Shown here: positions 1 to 5,334 of the stretch, in pieces | Numbering within the stretch: position 1 is the first letter of the stretch | How the letters are laid out: each line of letters opens with the position of its first letter | Source: Parvularcula sp. | GTDB lineage: Bacteria > Pseudomonadota > Alphaproteobacteria > Caulobacterales > Parvularculaceae | DNA: 5,334 nucleotides | Direction: 5' to 3' | Assembly: GCA_003506635.1 (NCBI GenBank) | Contig: DNZB01000246.1 | Coordinates: 4,304-9,637 of the forward strand | The notes under the pieces: model-generated | Seen by the model: only the letters and a program-made list of their open reading frames with translations | What the model was told of the DNA's origin: nothing | Databases searched by the model: none | Made by a program: the position numbers and the translations under genes

Positions 1-400
1 ATTCGCCGAACGTCTCCCAACCCCAGCTGATGCCTTCGTGAAGCGCTGTCCCCGGAATATCCTCAACCCCTTCCATCAGGCGGATGAGGCGGTCATGGTC
101 AGCGGACCTGACCGGCGCGAAGCCGACGCCGCAATTTCCCATAAGAACGGTCGTCACGCCGAAATTGACGGAGGGCCGCATCTCCGCGTCCCACGAAATC
201 TGTCCGTCATAATGAGTGTGAAGGTCGATGAAGCCTGGCGTCACGATCGCGCCCTCGGCGTCGATCACGCGGTCCGCCGCGGCCGCGCAAGCGCCGATTT
301 CGGCGATTCGGCCCGCCCTTACGCCGACGTCGGCGCGGACAGGTTCGCCCCCGTCGCCGTCAAAGACAAGGCCGTTTTTGATCTTGACGTCGAATGCCAT
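1..400 (-). CDS. Amidohydrolase family 3 protein, D-aminoacylase / N-acyl-D-amino-acid deacylase-like (N-terminal part, cut by window edge)
   Basis: Reading the minus strand from an ATG at 400-398 gives an open frame of 133 codons with no stop before the window edge. The start [15 protein letters not shown] is the usual beta-sandwich opening of this superfamily. [12 protein letters not shown] (residues 56-67) carries the metal-binding HxH pair (H61, H63). GNCGVGFAP (88-96) carries a cysteine (C90) matching the zinc-binding Cys of D-aminoacylases; the 29-residue distance from first His to Cys equals that of the Alcaligenes enzyme as I recall it (His67/Cys96). EGVEDIPG (110-117) is also typical. 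Such enzymes are zinc-dependent and hydrolyse the amide bond of N-acyl-D-amino acids, though many homologues have other amide or cyclic substrates, so the substrate is open. Family members run to roughly 500-580 residues, so about three quarters lies outside the window. A good ribosome site precedes the start. It lies 69 bases downstream of the DUF3429 gene, probably in the same transcript. Confidence 0.9.
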   Translation of the reverse strand, partial: MAFDVKIKNGLVFDGDGGEPVRADVGVRAGRIAEIGACAAAADRVIDAEGAIVTPGFIDLHTHYDGQISWDAEMRPSVNFGVTTVLMGNCGVGFAPVRSADHDRLIRLMEGVEDIPGTALHEGISWGWETFGE

Positions 401-408
401 TGCGCGCG

Positions 409-415
409 TCCTCCC
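409..415 (-). promoter_or_regulatory. Ribosome binding site of the amidohydrolase gene
   Basis: The minus strand reads GGGAGGA, ending 8 bases before the ATG at 400. This is a near-consensus Shine-Dalgarno sequence at good spacing and supports that start codon. Confidence 0.75.
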
Positions 416-469
416 GCAGCAACCCTAGTCCGGCGGGCGGGCGTTGGGAATGCGCGCGCGCAGCGCCCC

Positions 470-952
470 TCAATAATACCCCCAGAGGATGAGCCTGCTC
501 ATTACGAGGACGAGCGAGACGATCGCCCACAGCGTGAGGCGAATGCGCAATGCTCCGTACCAGGACGGAAAGCCGCCGTTCGCCGCCGTCCGCAGGTCGC
601 GCATCAACAGCCAGACGAAGAGCGCGATGACGATCAGATAGCGCCACGCCGCGGGGATCGAAAACGTCAGGAATCCGCCGTGCAGGATGACGAACCACGC
701 GGCCAGCGCGACGACCATCCGCGGCAAGAAGGACTCTTGCGCCTCCGGTCCGCTTTTGAGCGCCGCGCCGGCGCCCGCCCCGGCGAGGAAGGCGAGAATG
801 ATCCCGGCATAGGTGAGTACGATCGTATGAATGTTAAGCGCGGCCCATTGCGGCACGATGAAGGGCGAAAGCCACATCACCGCGGCGCCGAACACGAATG
901 GGGCGAGGCCGTAAAAGCCGAGCCGCGTCATTTCTTCCTGGTCACGCACCAT
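470..952 (-). CDS. DUF3429-type small integral membrane protein
   Basis: The product is 160 residues if translation begins at the ATG at 952-950 (MVRDQEEMTRLGFYG). It is very hydrophobic, with about five predicted membrane helices near residues 10-30, 42-64, 78-97, 102-118 and 138-157. The layout matches the DUF3429 family (function unknown): an N-terminal GLAPFVFG-like helix, a second helix with a YAGIILAFLAG core, and a C-terminal PSWYGALRIRLT segment before the last helix. An alternative start is the internal ATG at 931-929 (MTRLGFYG), which has AGGA only 4 bases upstream. The 952 start has only a G-rich stretch before it, so the start is uncertain by seven codons. A longer reading to a GTG at 1018 would begin inside the upstream gene's terminator hairpin and is unlikely. 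The gene ends ...LWGYY-TGA. The amidohydrolase follows after 69 bases with no obvious terminator between, suggesting an operon. No enzymatic residues are recognisable and no function is proposed. Confidence 0.8.
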   Translation of the reverse strand: MVRDQEEMTRLGFYGLAPFVFGAAVMWLSPFIVPQWAALNIHTIVLTYAGIILAFLAGAGAGAALKSGPEAQESFLPRMVVALAAWFVILHGGFLTFSIPAAWRYLIVIALFVWLLMRDLRTAANGGFPSWYGALRIRLTLWAIVSLVLVMSRLILWGYY

Positions 953-996
953 CGCCGCCCCCAACGCCGCTCCCGCCCCTCGATGGTCAGAATGCC

Positions 997-1026
997 AAAA
1001 CGCCCGGGCGGTGACCACCCGGGCGC
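997..1026 (-). terminator. Rho-independent terminator after the PodJ-like gene
   Basis: Bases 1001-1011 pair with 1015-1025: eight GC pairs, one C/A mismatch, two more GC pairs, and a three-base loop. On the minus strand the stem is followed at once by TTTT (1000-997). It begins about 40 bases after the TAA of the PodJ-like gene (1066-1064) and lies 45 bases before the DUF3429 start, so it separates the two transcription units. The T-tract is short, so some read-through is possible. Confidence 0.75.
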
Positions 1027-1063
1027 TCGCGCTCTATCGGGGATTGCGGCGCCCGCTGGGCCC

Positions 1064-3697
1064 TTACGCCCCCGGCTGCAACTCGTTGGCGATCGGATCG
1101 GCGTTGTTCGCCGTCCATGCCGCGACCTCGGCGTCCTTCGCCGCGCGCTCGGCGGGCGACAGCGTCGCGGCGAGGCCGGCGGCCATTTCGGCGGCCTGCG
1201 CGTCACCGTTCTTCGCCGCGACCGAATACCAGTAATAGGCGAGCCCGGCGTTCTGCACGCCGCCCGCCGCGCCGTCCGTCGTCGGATGATAGGTCGCGCC
1301 AAGGTTATACTGGCTGTCGAGAAGGCCGAACGAAGCGGCCTTTTCGAACCACGCGATCGACGCCGCAGGATCGACCGGACCGCCCTCGCCGCGCGCCGAC
1401 ATCACGCCGAGCCTGTGCATGGCTAGGACGTTGCCGCCGTTCGCCGCGCGTTCGAACCAGGACCGCGCGCTGGCGAGATCCTTCTCGTAGATCTGGCCGA
1501 TCTTGTAGAGTTCGCCGAGCTGCAATTGCGCTGGCGGATGGCCGAGCGCCGCCGCCTTCTCGATCTCGGCGAGCGCCGACTTCGCCTCCGCGTCGGTCTC
1601 GGCGGTTTTCAGCGCGGTGATGTTTTGAAGATAAAGATCGCGCGGCCGGACGAGGTCGTCCGTCGCCGGCGCGGCATCGTCGCGCACCGCCGGGGCAGGT
1701 GTTGACGCGACCGGCGCCGGCGCGGCTTCGGCGGCCGCATTGACGGGGTGCGTGTCGGCGGCCGGGGCCGCTTTCGGCTTCAGCAGGTCTTTCGTCAGCA
1801 CAAAGAGCGCAATGGCGAGGAGAACGATGCCGGCGCCGACGCCGATGACCGCGCGCGACATCGGCATGGCGCGGAACTTCCCGATTGCGGCCGCCGCACC
1901 CCCGGCAAGCGACGGCGCGGCGCCGGCTTTGGCCGCGGCTTCGGGCTCGTCCAGCGTCGGGCCTTGCCTGGCTGCGGGCGCCGCCGCCGGCCGCGCCGAT
2001 TTCAGTTTGGCGATCGCCGCGCTGATGCGACTCTTGAGCGGCGAGGCTTCGGTCTCGGCTGAAGCGGGTTTTTCAGCTATTTCGGCGACGAGCGGGGCGG
2101 CGGCTCTTGCGGCGCCTTCGCGCTCGCGCCCTTCGTCCTCAAGGCGGCGGCGCTTGGCGCGCGCGGCGAGAATGGCGCGCTGCTTCGGCGTCAGCTTGCG
2201 TTTGCCGTCCGTTTCGGCGGCGGCGCGCGCCGCCGCCTCGCGCGCGGCGAGCCGCGCGGCCTTGAGGAAATCGGCGTTCGCGGCGCCGGCGGCCGGCGGC
2301 GGTTCGACGACCGGCGGCGGCGCATCGGAAATGACGGGCGGCGCTTCGTCAAATTCAAGATCAGGCTCGTCGGCGGGGCTCTCTGCTTCCTCTTCCGCCT
2401 CGACATGGGGGCGCGGCGCGGGCGGATCGATTCCAAAGGCCTCGCGGATTTCAGCGAGCACGTCATTGGTGTCGGTGTCATAAGACGATTTCGCCGGCGC
2501 TTGCGCCGTCGGCGCCGCGCCGAGGTCGAAGTCGAGATCATCCACCGCTTCGGATGCTGCTTCGACGAATTCCGCCGCCTCGTCGAGGTCCGCGAAAACC
2601 GAATCAAATTCGTCGTCGAGCGCGTCGTCCGCCGATGCCGGCGCTGGCGCGGCCGCGAGCAGGGCGGCGCGGGGCGGGGGCGGCGGCGTCTGCGGCGCAG
2701 CGGCGCCGTCGAGGCGGCGCACCATTTCGTCGAACGACCGCTGCAGGGCGGTGATCCGGTCTTCGGTCCGCTGCGTGATCTCGCTGACCGCTGCTTCGAT
2801 GTCGGCGCGCGCCTCCGCCGCACCGTCGCCGGCGGCGACCTCAGTGCGCAATTCGGCGATCGTTTCGGCGACTTTCTGAATGCCTTCCGCGCTTCGCCGT
2901 TCGGCGGCGTCAATCTGCTCGGCGAGGCGTGAGATCGAACCTTCGAGCGTCTTGATCTGGTCGCCGCCGCGTTTGATTTCATCGCCAAGGATGCGCAGGC
3001 GCAAGCCCGTCTTCTGCACGAAGTCAGCGTCGGCGGACTCGCCCGCTTCGGCCTTCAGGCGCGCGGCTTCCTGCGCGACACGCTCGGCGCGCTCGATCCG
3101 GCCGGCCATCTGTTCAAACGCCTCGCGCATCGTTTCGGCGCTGACCTTGCCGGCGGCCGGGCTGTCGAGCCGTCCGGCGATCGACTGCATCGAGCGCTCG
3201 ACCGCGTCTAGGCGGGAGAGCGAGCTTGCCTGCGCCGAGGCGAATTGCTGCGCGACCTGGCTGACCGCCTTTTCAAGCGCCTTGAGCGCGTCGATGCGGG
3301 TGCGGTCGCCGGCCTTGGCTTCAAGGGTTTCGACCCGCTCCAGCAGGTCAGGGGGCGTTTCGCCGGGATTTCGCGCCCGCTCCATGCGCTGCAATCTCTC
3401 GACGACGCCGCCGAGGCTGCGCGCAAGGCTTTCGACGGAATCGGCGCTCCGCGCCTCCGCGCCGGCGATCCGCCGCGTCAGATGCTCGAAGGCGGTTGCA
3501 ATATCACGCGCCTTGAGGCCGTCGACGTCATTGGCGGCGGGCGGGGCGGCGTTCGGATCGCCGGCGGCGTAGATCATCTGGTTCAGCCACTCCCCCAGCG
3601 TCATGCCTTCGCGCTGTGCGGCGGCCTTGGCGGTCTCGCGCGCATCGCGTTCGATGCCTTTGACGCTCCAGGGAACGTTTGATGTCATGGCGTCCAT
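1064..3697 (-). CDS. PodJ-like polar localisation protein: coiled coils, one membrane helix, periplasmic Sel1 repeats
   Basis: The protein has 877 residues. Residues 9-41 (PWSVKGIE...GMTLGEWLNQMI) are the conserved N-terminal signature of alphaproteobacterial PodJ-type proteins, which recruit polar factors. Residues about 60-330 are charged, heptad-like coiled coil. Residues 335-470 are low-complexity: a PPPPPP run, acidic patches (357-392, 433-452) and a second proline cluster. Residues 498-525 are strongly basic. A single membrane helix (about 616-634, AVIGVGAGIVLLAIALFVL) anchors it, N-terminus presumably cytoplasmic. Beyond an Ala/Pro linker lie about three Sel1 repeats (719-753, 755-791, 792-829) and a tail ending NELQPGA. 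Caulobacter PodJ is around 970 residues and has a C-terminal peptidoglycan-binding domain; none is visible here, so this is a shorter form or a paralogue. The start at 3697 is tentative: the ATG at 3688 (MTSNVPWSVKG) is equally plausible and neither has a strong ribosome site. It is transcribed alone and ends at the hairpin near 1000. Orthology to PodJ itself is inferred, not proven. Confidence 0.85.
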   Translation of the reverse strand: MDAMTSNVPWSVKGIERDARETAKAAAQREGMTLGEWLNQMIYAAGDPNAAPPAANDVDGLKARDIATAFEHLTRRIAGAEARSADSVESLARSLGGVVERLQRMERARNPGETPPDLLERVETLEAKAGDRTRIDALKALEKAVSQVAQQFASAQASSLSRLDAVERSMQSIAGRLDSPAAGKVSAETMREAFEQMAGRIERAERVAQEAARLKAEAGESADADFVQKTGLRLRILGDEIKRGGDQIKTLEGSISRLAEQIDAAERRSAEGIQKVAETIAELRTEVAAGDGAAEARADIEAAVSEITQRTEDRITALQRSFDEMVRRLDGAAAPQTPPPPPRAALLAAAPAPASADDALDDEFDSVFADLDEAAEFVEAASEAVDDLDFDLGAAPTAQAPAKSSYDTDTNDVLAEIREAFGIDPPAPRPHVEAEEEAESPADEPDLEFDEAPPVISDAPPPVVEPPPAAGAANADFLKAARLAAREAAARAAAETDGKRKLTPKQRAILAARAKRRRLEDEGREREGAARAAAPLVAEIAEKPASAETEASPLKSRISAAIAKLKSARPAAAPAARQGPTLDEPEAAAKAGAAPSLAGGAAAAIGKFRAMPMSRAVIGVGAGIVLLAIALFVLTKDLLKPKAAPAADTHPVNAAAEAAPAPVASTPAPAVRDDAAPATDDLVRPRDLYLQNITALKTAETDAEAKSALAEIEKAAALGHPPAQLQLGELYKIGQIYEKDLASARSWFERAANGGNVLAMHRLGVMSARGEGGPVDPAASIAWFEKAASFGLLDSQYNLGATYHPTTDGAAGGVQNAGLAYYWYSVAAKNGDAQAAEMAAGLAATLSPAERAAKDAEVAAWTANNADPIANELQPGA

Positions 3698-3808
3698 CCG
3701 CTCTTGCCGGCGGCTCCCCCCCGGCTATTGACCGGGCAAGCGCCCGCGCGCCGTCGACGCGCGTACGCTTCCCGATCCTCGACCGCTAAGGTGCTTCGCC
3801 GACCGCGC

Positions 3809-3828
3809 AAAGGGTTAAAGGGTGATTC
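3809..3828. promoter_or_regulatory. Tandem AAAGGGT repeat abutting a GANTC site (candidate control region of the PodJ-like gene)
   Basis: Two perfect 7-bp copies of AAAGGGT occur at 3809-3815 and 3817-3823, an 8-bp period, directly followed by GATTC at 3824-3828. On the minus strand this reads GATTC's complement GAATC, then ACCCTTTAACCCTTT, and contains TTAACC, which resembles a CtrA half-site (TTAA). It sits about 112 bases upstream of the PodJ-like start, in one of the few AT-richer patches of the intergenic region. GANTC is the CcrM methylation sequence of alphaproteobacteria. The repeat and site are seen directly; the regulatory role is inferred, and no full TTAA-N7-TTAA CtrA box is present. 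Confidence 0.3.
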
Positions 3829-3909
3829 CCGCGCCGGGTGAGGGGGTTAGACGAAAACCACGCCGGCGAAGTTTCAACAGCGGGTGCGGCGCCTGATGTT
3901 ATTGCCATC

Positions 3910-3939
3910 GGCGGTCTAGGGTGATCTTTCTAGTCCGCC
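3910..3939. promoter_or_regulatory. 30-bp inverted repeat, candidate operator of the acyl-CoA dehydrogenase gene
   Basis: The left arm GGCGGTCTAG (3910-3919) and right arm CTAGTCCGCC (3930-3939) are reverse complements except at one position (T3915 against T3934). The spacer is 10 bp, so equivalent arm positions are 20 bp apart, about two helical turns, as expected for a dimeric or paired-dimer repressor. Its right end is 43 bases before the ATG at 3983. There is no T-tract after it, so it does not look like a terminator. Acyl-CoA dehydrogenase genes are often controlled by TetR- or MarR-type acyl-CoA-responsive repressors; no regulator is encoded in the window, so the binding protein is unknown. 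Confidence 0.45.
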
Positions 3940-3968
3940 AGCCGTAACCCCCGGCCGGCATCCAACAT

Positions 3969-3973
3969 GAGGA
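3969..3973 (+). promoter_or_regulatory. Ribosome binding site of the acyl-CoA dehydrogenase gene
   Basis: GAGGA lies 9 bases before the ATG at 3983, a normal Shine-Dalgarno arrangement, and fixes the start chosen for the gene. Confidence 0.65.
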
Positions 3974-3982
3974 CCCGTCGCC

Positions 3983-5334
3983 ATGACCGCTTACGCCGCG
4001 CCCCTTCGCGACATGCAGTTCGTTCTCCATGATGTGCTTGGAATTTCGAAATATTCGAATCTTCCGGGCTTCGCCGAGGCGACGCCGGACGTTATCGACG
4101 CGATCCTTGAGGAAGGCGGCAAGCTCGCCGCGGACGTCCTCCACCCGATCAACCAGTCCGGCGACCATGAGGGCTGTGTCCGAAGCGCCGACGGGTCCGT
4201 CAAGACGCCGAAGGGCTTCAAGGACGCCTATGACCAGTTCTGCGCCGGCGGCTGGCAGGGTCTTTCTTTTGATCCGGCTTTCGGCGGCCAGGGCCTGCCT
4301 TACGTTCTCGCCGTCGCCTTCAATGAAATGGTGTCGGCCGCGAACATGGCGTTCGGCATGTATCCGGGCCTTGCGCGCGGCGCTGCGGACGCGATTTATG
4401 TTCACGGCACGGAGGAACAGAAGGCCGCCTATCTCCCGAAGATGATCTCGGGCGAGTGGGGCGGAACGATGAACCTCACCGAACCGCATTGCGGCACCGA
4501 TTTGGGGCTGCTGCGCGCCAAGGCCGTTCCGCAAGCCGACGGCAGCTACAAGATCAGCGGGCAGAAGATTTTCATCTCCGCTGGCGAGCATGATCTGACG
4601 AAAAACATCATCCACCTCGTCCTTGCGCGCATCGACGGCGCGCCGGAAGGGGTGAAGGGCATTTCGCTCTTCATCGTGCCGAAATTCCTCGTCAACGCGG
4701 ACGGGTCGCTCGGCGCCCGCAACGGCGTCGTCTGCGGCAAGATCGAGGAGAAGATGGGCATCCACGCCAACTCGACCTGCGTCATGAATTACGACGAGGC
4801 GACGGGCTGGCTATTGGGGGAGCCGCACAAGGGCCTCAAGGCGATGTTCACGATGATGAACGAAGCGCGTTTGGGCGTCGGCCTGCAAGGGCTCGCGATT
4901 TCAGAGGTCGCCTATCAGAACGCCGCCGCCTACGCGAAGGACCGCATTCAGGGCCGCGCGATTTCGGGCGTCAAGGCGCCGGACAAGGCCGCCGACCCGA
5001 TCATCGTTCACCCGGACGTCAGGCGCATGCTGCTTGAGCAGAAAGCGACGATCGAGGGCGGGCGCGCCTGGATGTACTGGTCGGCGCTTAACGCCGACCT
5101 TCACCACAAATCGCCGGACGCCGCCGAACGTCAGAAGGCGGACGATTATCTCGGATTGATGACGCCGATCCTCAAGGCGTATCTCACCGAAAAAGGCTAC
5201 TGGCACGCCTCGAACGCGCAGCAGGTCTTGGGCGGCCACGGCTATATCGGCGAATGGGGCATGGAGCAGTTCGTGCGCGATGCGCGCATCGCGATGATCT
5301 ACGAAGGCGCGAACGGCATCCAGGCGCTCGATCT
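3983..5334 (+). CDS. Acyl-CoA dehydrogenase, large DmdC/FadE-like class (C-terminal end beyond window)
   Basis: An uninterrupted frame of 450 codons begins at the ATG at 3983 and runs off the right edge. Residues 6-20 ([15 protein letters not shown]) match the short N-terminal extension specific to this long class. Residues 38-150 form the helical N-terminal domain. [13 protein letters not shown] (163-175) is the flavin/substrate-binding signature of the central beta domain, which continues through GISLFIVPK (226-234). The C-terminal helical domain has [14 protein letters not shown] (416-429) and [19 protein letters not shown] (432-450), where E441 is the expected catalytic base. The enzyme should be an FAD-dependent dehydrogenase that converts acyl-CoA to 2-enoyl-CoA, passing electrons to electron-transferring flavoprotein in the cytoplasm. 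Class members are about 590-600 residues, so about 145 are missing, including the extra C-terminal domain. Relatives include 3-methylmercaptopropionyl-CoA dehydrogenase (DmdC) and medium/long-chain enzymes; the substrate cannot be decided here. A good ribosome site and a candidate operator precede it. Confidence 0.93.
   Translation, partial: MTAYAAPLRDMQFVLHDVLGISKYSNLPGFAEATPDVIDAILEEGGKLAADVLHPINQSGDHEGCVRSADGSVKTPKGFKDAYDQFCAGGWQGLSFDPAFGGQGLPYVLAVAFNEMVSAANMAFGMYPGLARGAADAIYVHGTEEQKAAYLPKMISGEWGGTMNLTEPHCGTDLGLLRAKAVPQADGSYKISGQKIFISAGEHDLTKNIIHLVLARIDGAPEGVKGISLFIVPKFLVNADGSLGARNGVVCGKIEEKMGIHANSTCVMNYDEATGWLLGEPHKGLKAMFTMMNEARLGVGLQGLAISEVAYQNAAAYAKDRIQGRAISGVKAPDKAADPIIVHPDVRRMLLEQKATIEGGRAWMYWSALNADLHHKSPDAAERQKADDYLGLMTPILKAYLTEKGYWHASNAQQVLGGHGYIGEWGMEQFVRDARIAMIYEGANGIQALD

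Larger units (their letters stand above)
3698..3982. other. Divergent intergenic region between the PodJ-like and acyl-CoA dehydrogenase genes
   Basis: These 285 bases separate two genes transcribed away from each other, so promoters for both should lie here. No convincing coding frame is present. Contents noted: a run of seven C (3716-3722) in the PodJ-like leader; a short hairpin-capable CCCGG/CCGGG pair (3720-3724 and 3732-3736); the AAAGGGT tandem with GATTC (3809-3828); and a 30-bp inverted repeat (3910-3939). A weak -35-like TTGCCA stands at 3902-3907 on the plus strand, but no good -10 partner could be assigned. Confidence 0.7.

Noticed and set aside
425..434. CTAGTCCGGC resembling the right arm of the operator candidate at 3930-3939
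   Set aside because: It is a single half-site with one mismatch and no partner arm, so it is most likely chance similarity.
953..1018. Longer N-terminus for the DUF3429 protein starting with GTG at 1018
   Set aside because: The start would fall inside the terminator hairpin, and the extra 22 residues are not hydrophobic or family-like.
38..1426. 462-codon open frame on the plus strand
   Set aside because: It runs antisense across parts of three well-supported minus-strand genes and the terminator. Its product is arginine-rich low-complexity sequence with no recognisable domain, as expected for a shadow frame in GC-rich DNA.
1740..2483. 247-codon Ala/Ser-rich frame on the plus strand
   Set aside because: It mirrors the Ala/Glu/Pro-rich linker of the PodJ-like gene; its composition is explained by the complement of that coding sequence.
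2191..2988. 265-codon Arg-rich frame on the minus strand
   Set aside because: It is another reading frame inside the PodJ-like gene, and its arginine/proline low-complexity product is an artefact of GC-rich codons.
3720..3736. CCCGG/CCGGG hairpin with 7-base loop in the PodJ-like leader
   Set aside because: Five base pairs of G and C are expected by chance in this composition, and no matching regulatory motif or T-tract accompanies it.
3899..4765. 288-codon open frame on the minus strand
   Set aside because: It is antisense to the acyl-CoA dehydrogenase, whose conserved motifs prove the plus strand is coding. The antisense product matches no family I recognise.

Overview
The window reads as ordinary chromosomal DNA from a GC-rich alphaproteobacterium. 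The main clue is the N-terminal PWSVKGI...GMTLGEWLN signature of the 877-residue protein, which is typical of alphaproteobacterial PodJ-type polarity factors. Heavy GC at third codon positions and long antisense shadow frames fit a high-GC genome. The exact genus cannot be named from this sequence. I see no tRNA, rRNA, CRISPR array, transposase or integration site.

Layout. Positions 1-400 (minus) hold the first 133 codons of an amidohydrolase of the D-aminoacylase / N-acyl-D-amino-acid deacylase group, cut by the left edge. Positions 470-952 (minus) encode a small five-helix membrane protein of the DUF3429 type, 69 bases upstream of the amidohydrolase and probably co-transcribed with it. A strong GC hairpin with a T-tract (about 997-1026) ends transcription of the large gene before this pair. 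Positions 1064-3697 (minus) encode a PodJ-like protein: a cytoplasmic coiled-coil part, a disordered acidic/proline-rich linker, one membrane helix and periplasmic Sel1 repeats. A 285-base divergent intergenic region (3698-3982) separates it from a plus-strand acyl-CoA dehydrogenase of the large DmdC/FadE-like class, which starts at 3983 and runs off the right edge.

How the parts relate. The genes do not form one obvious pathway. The PodJ-like gene belongs to cell-pole and cell-cycle organisation, the acyl-CoA dehydrogenase to fatty-acid or acyl-CoA catabolism, and the amidohydrolase to amide or N-acyl-amino-acid turnover. The most notable unexplained signals are in the divergent intergenic region. 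One is an almost perfect 10-bp inverted repeat with 20-bp arm periodicity just upstream of the acyl-CoA dehydrogenase, a good operator candidate. The other is a tandem AAAGGGT repeat abutting a GANTC (CcrM-type) site on the PodJ-like side. I found no convincing undescribed multi-gene system here.
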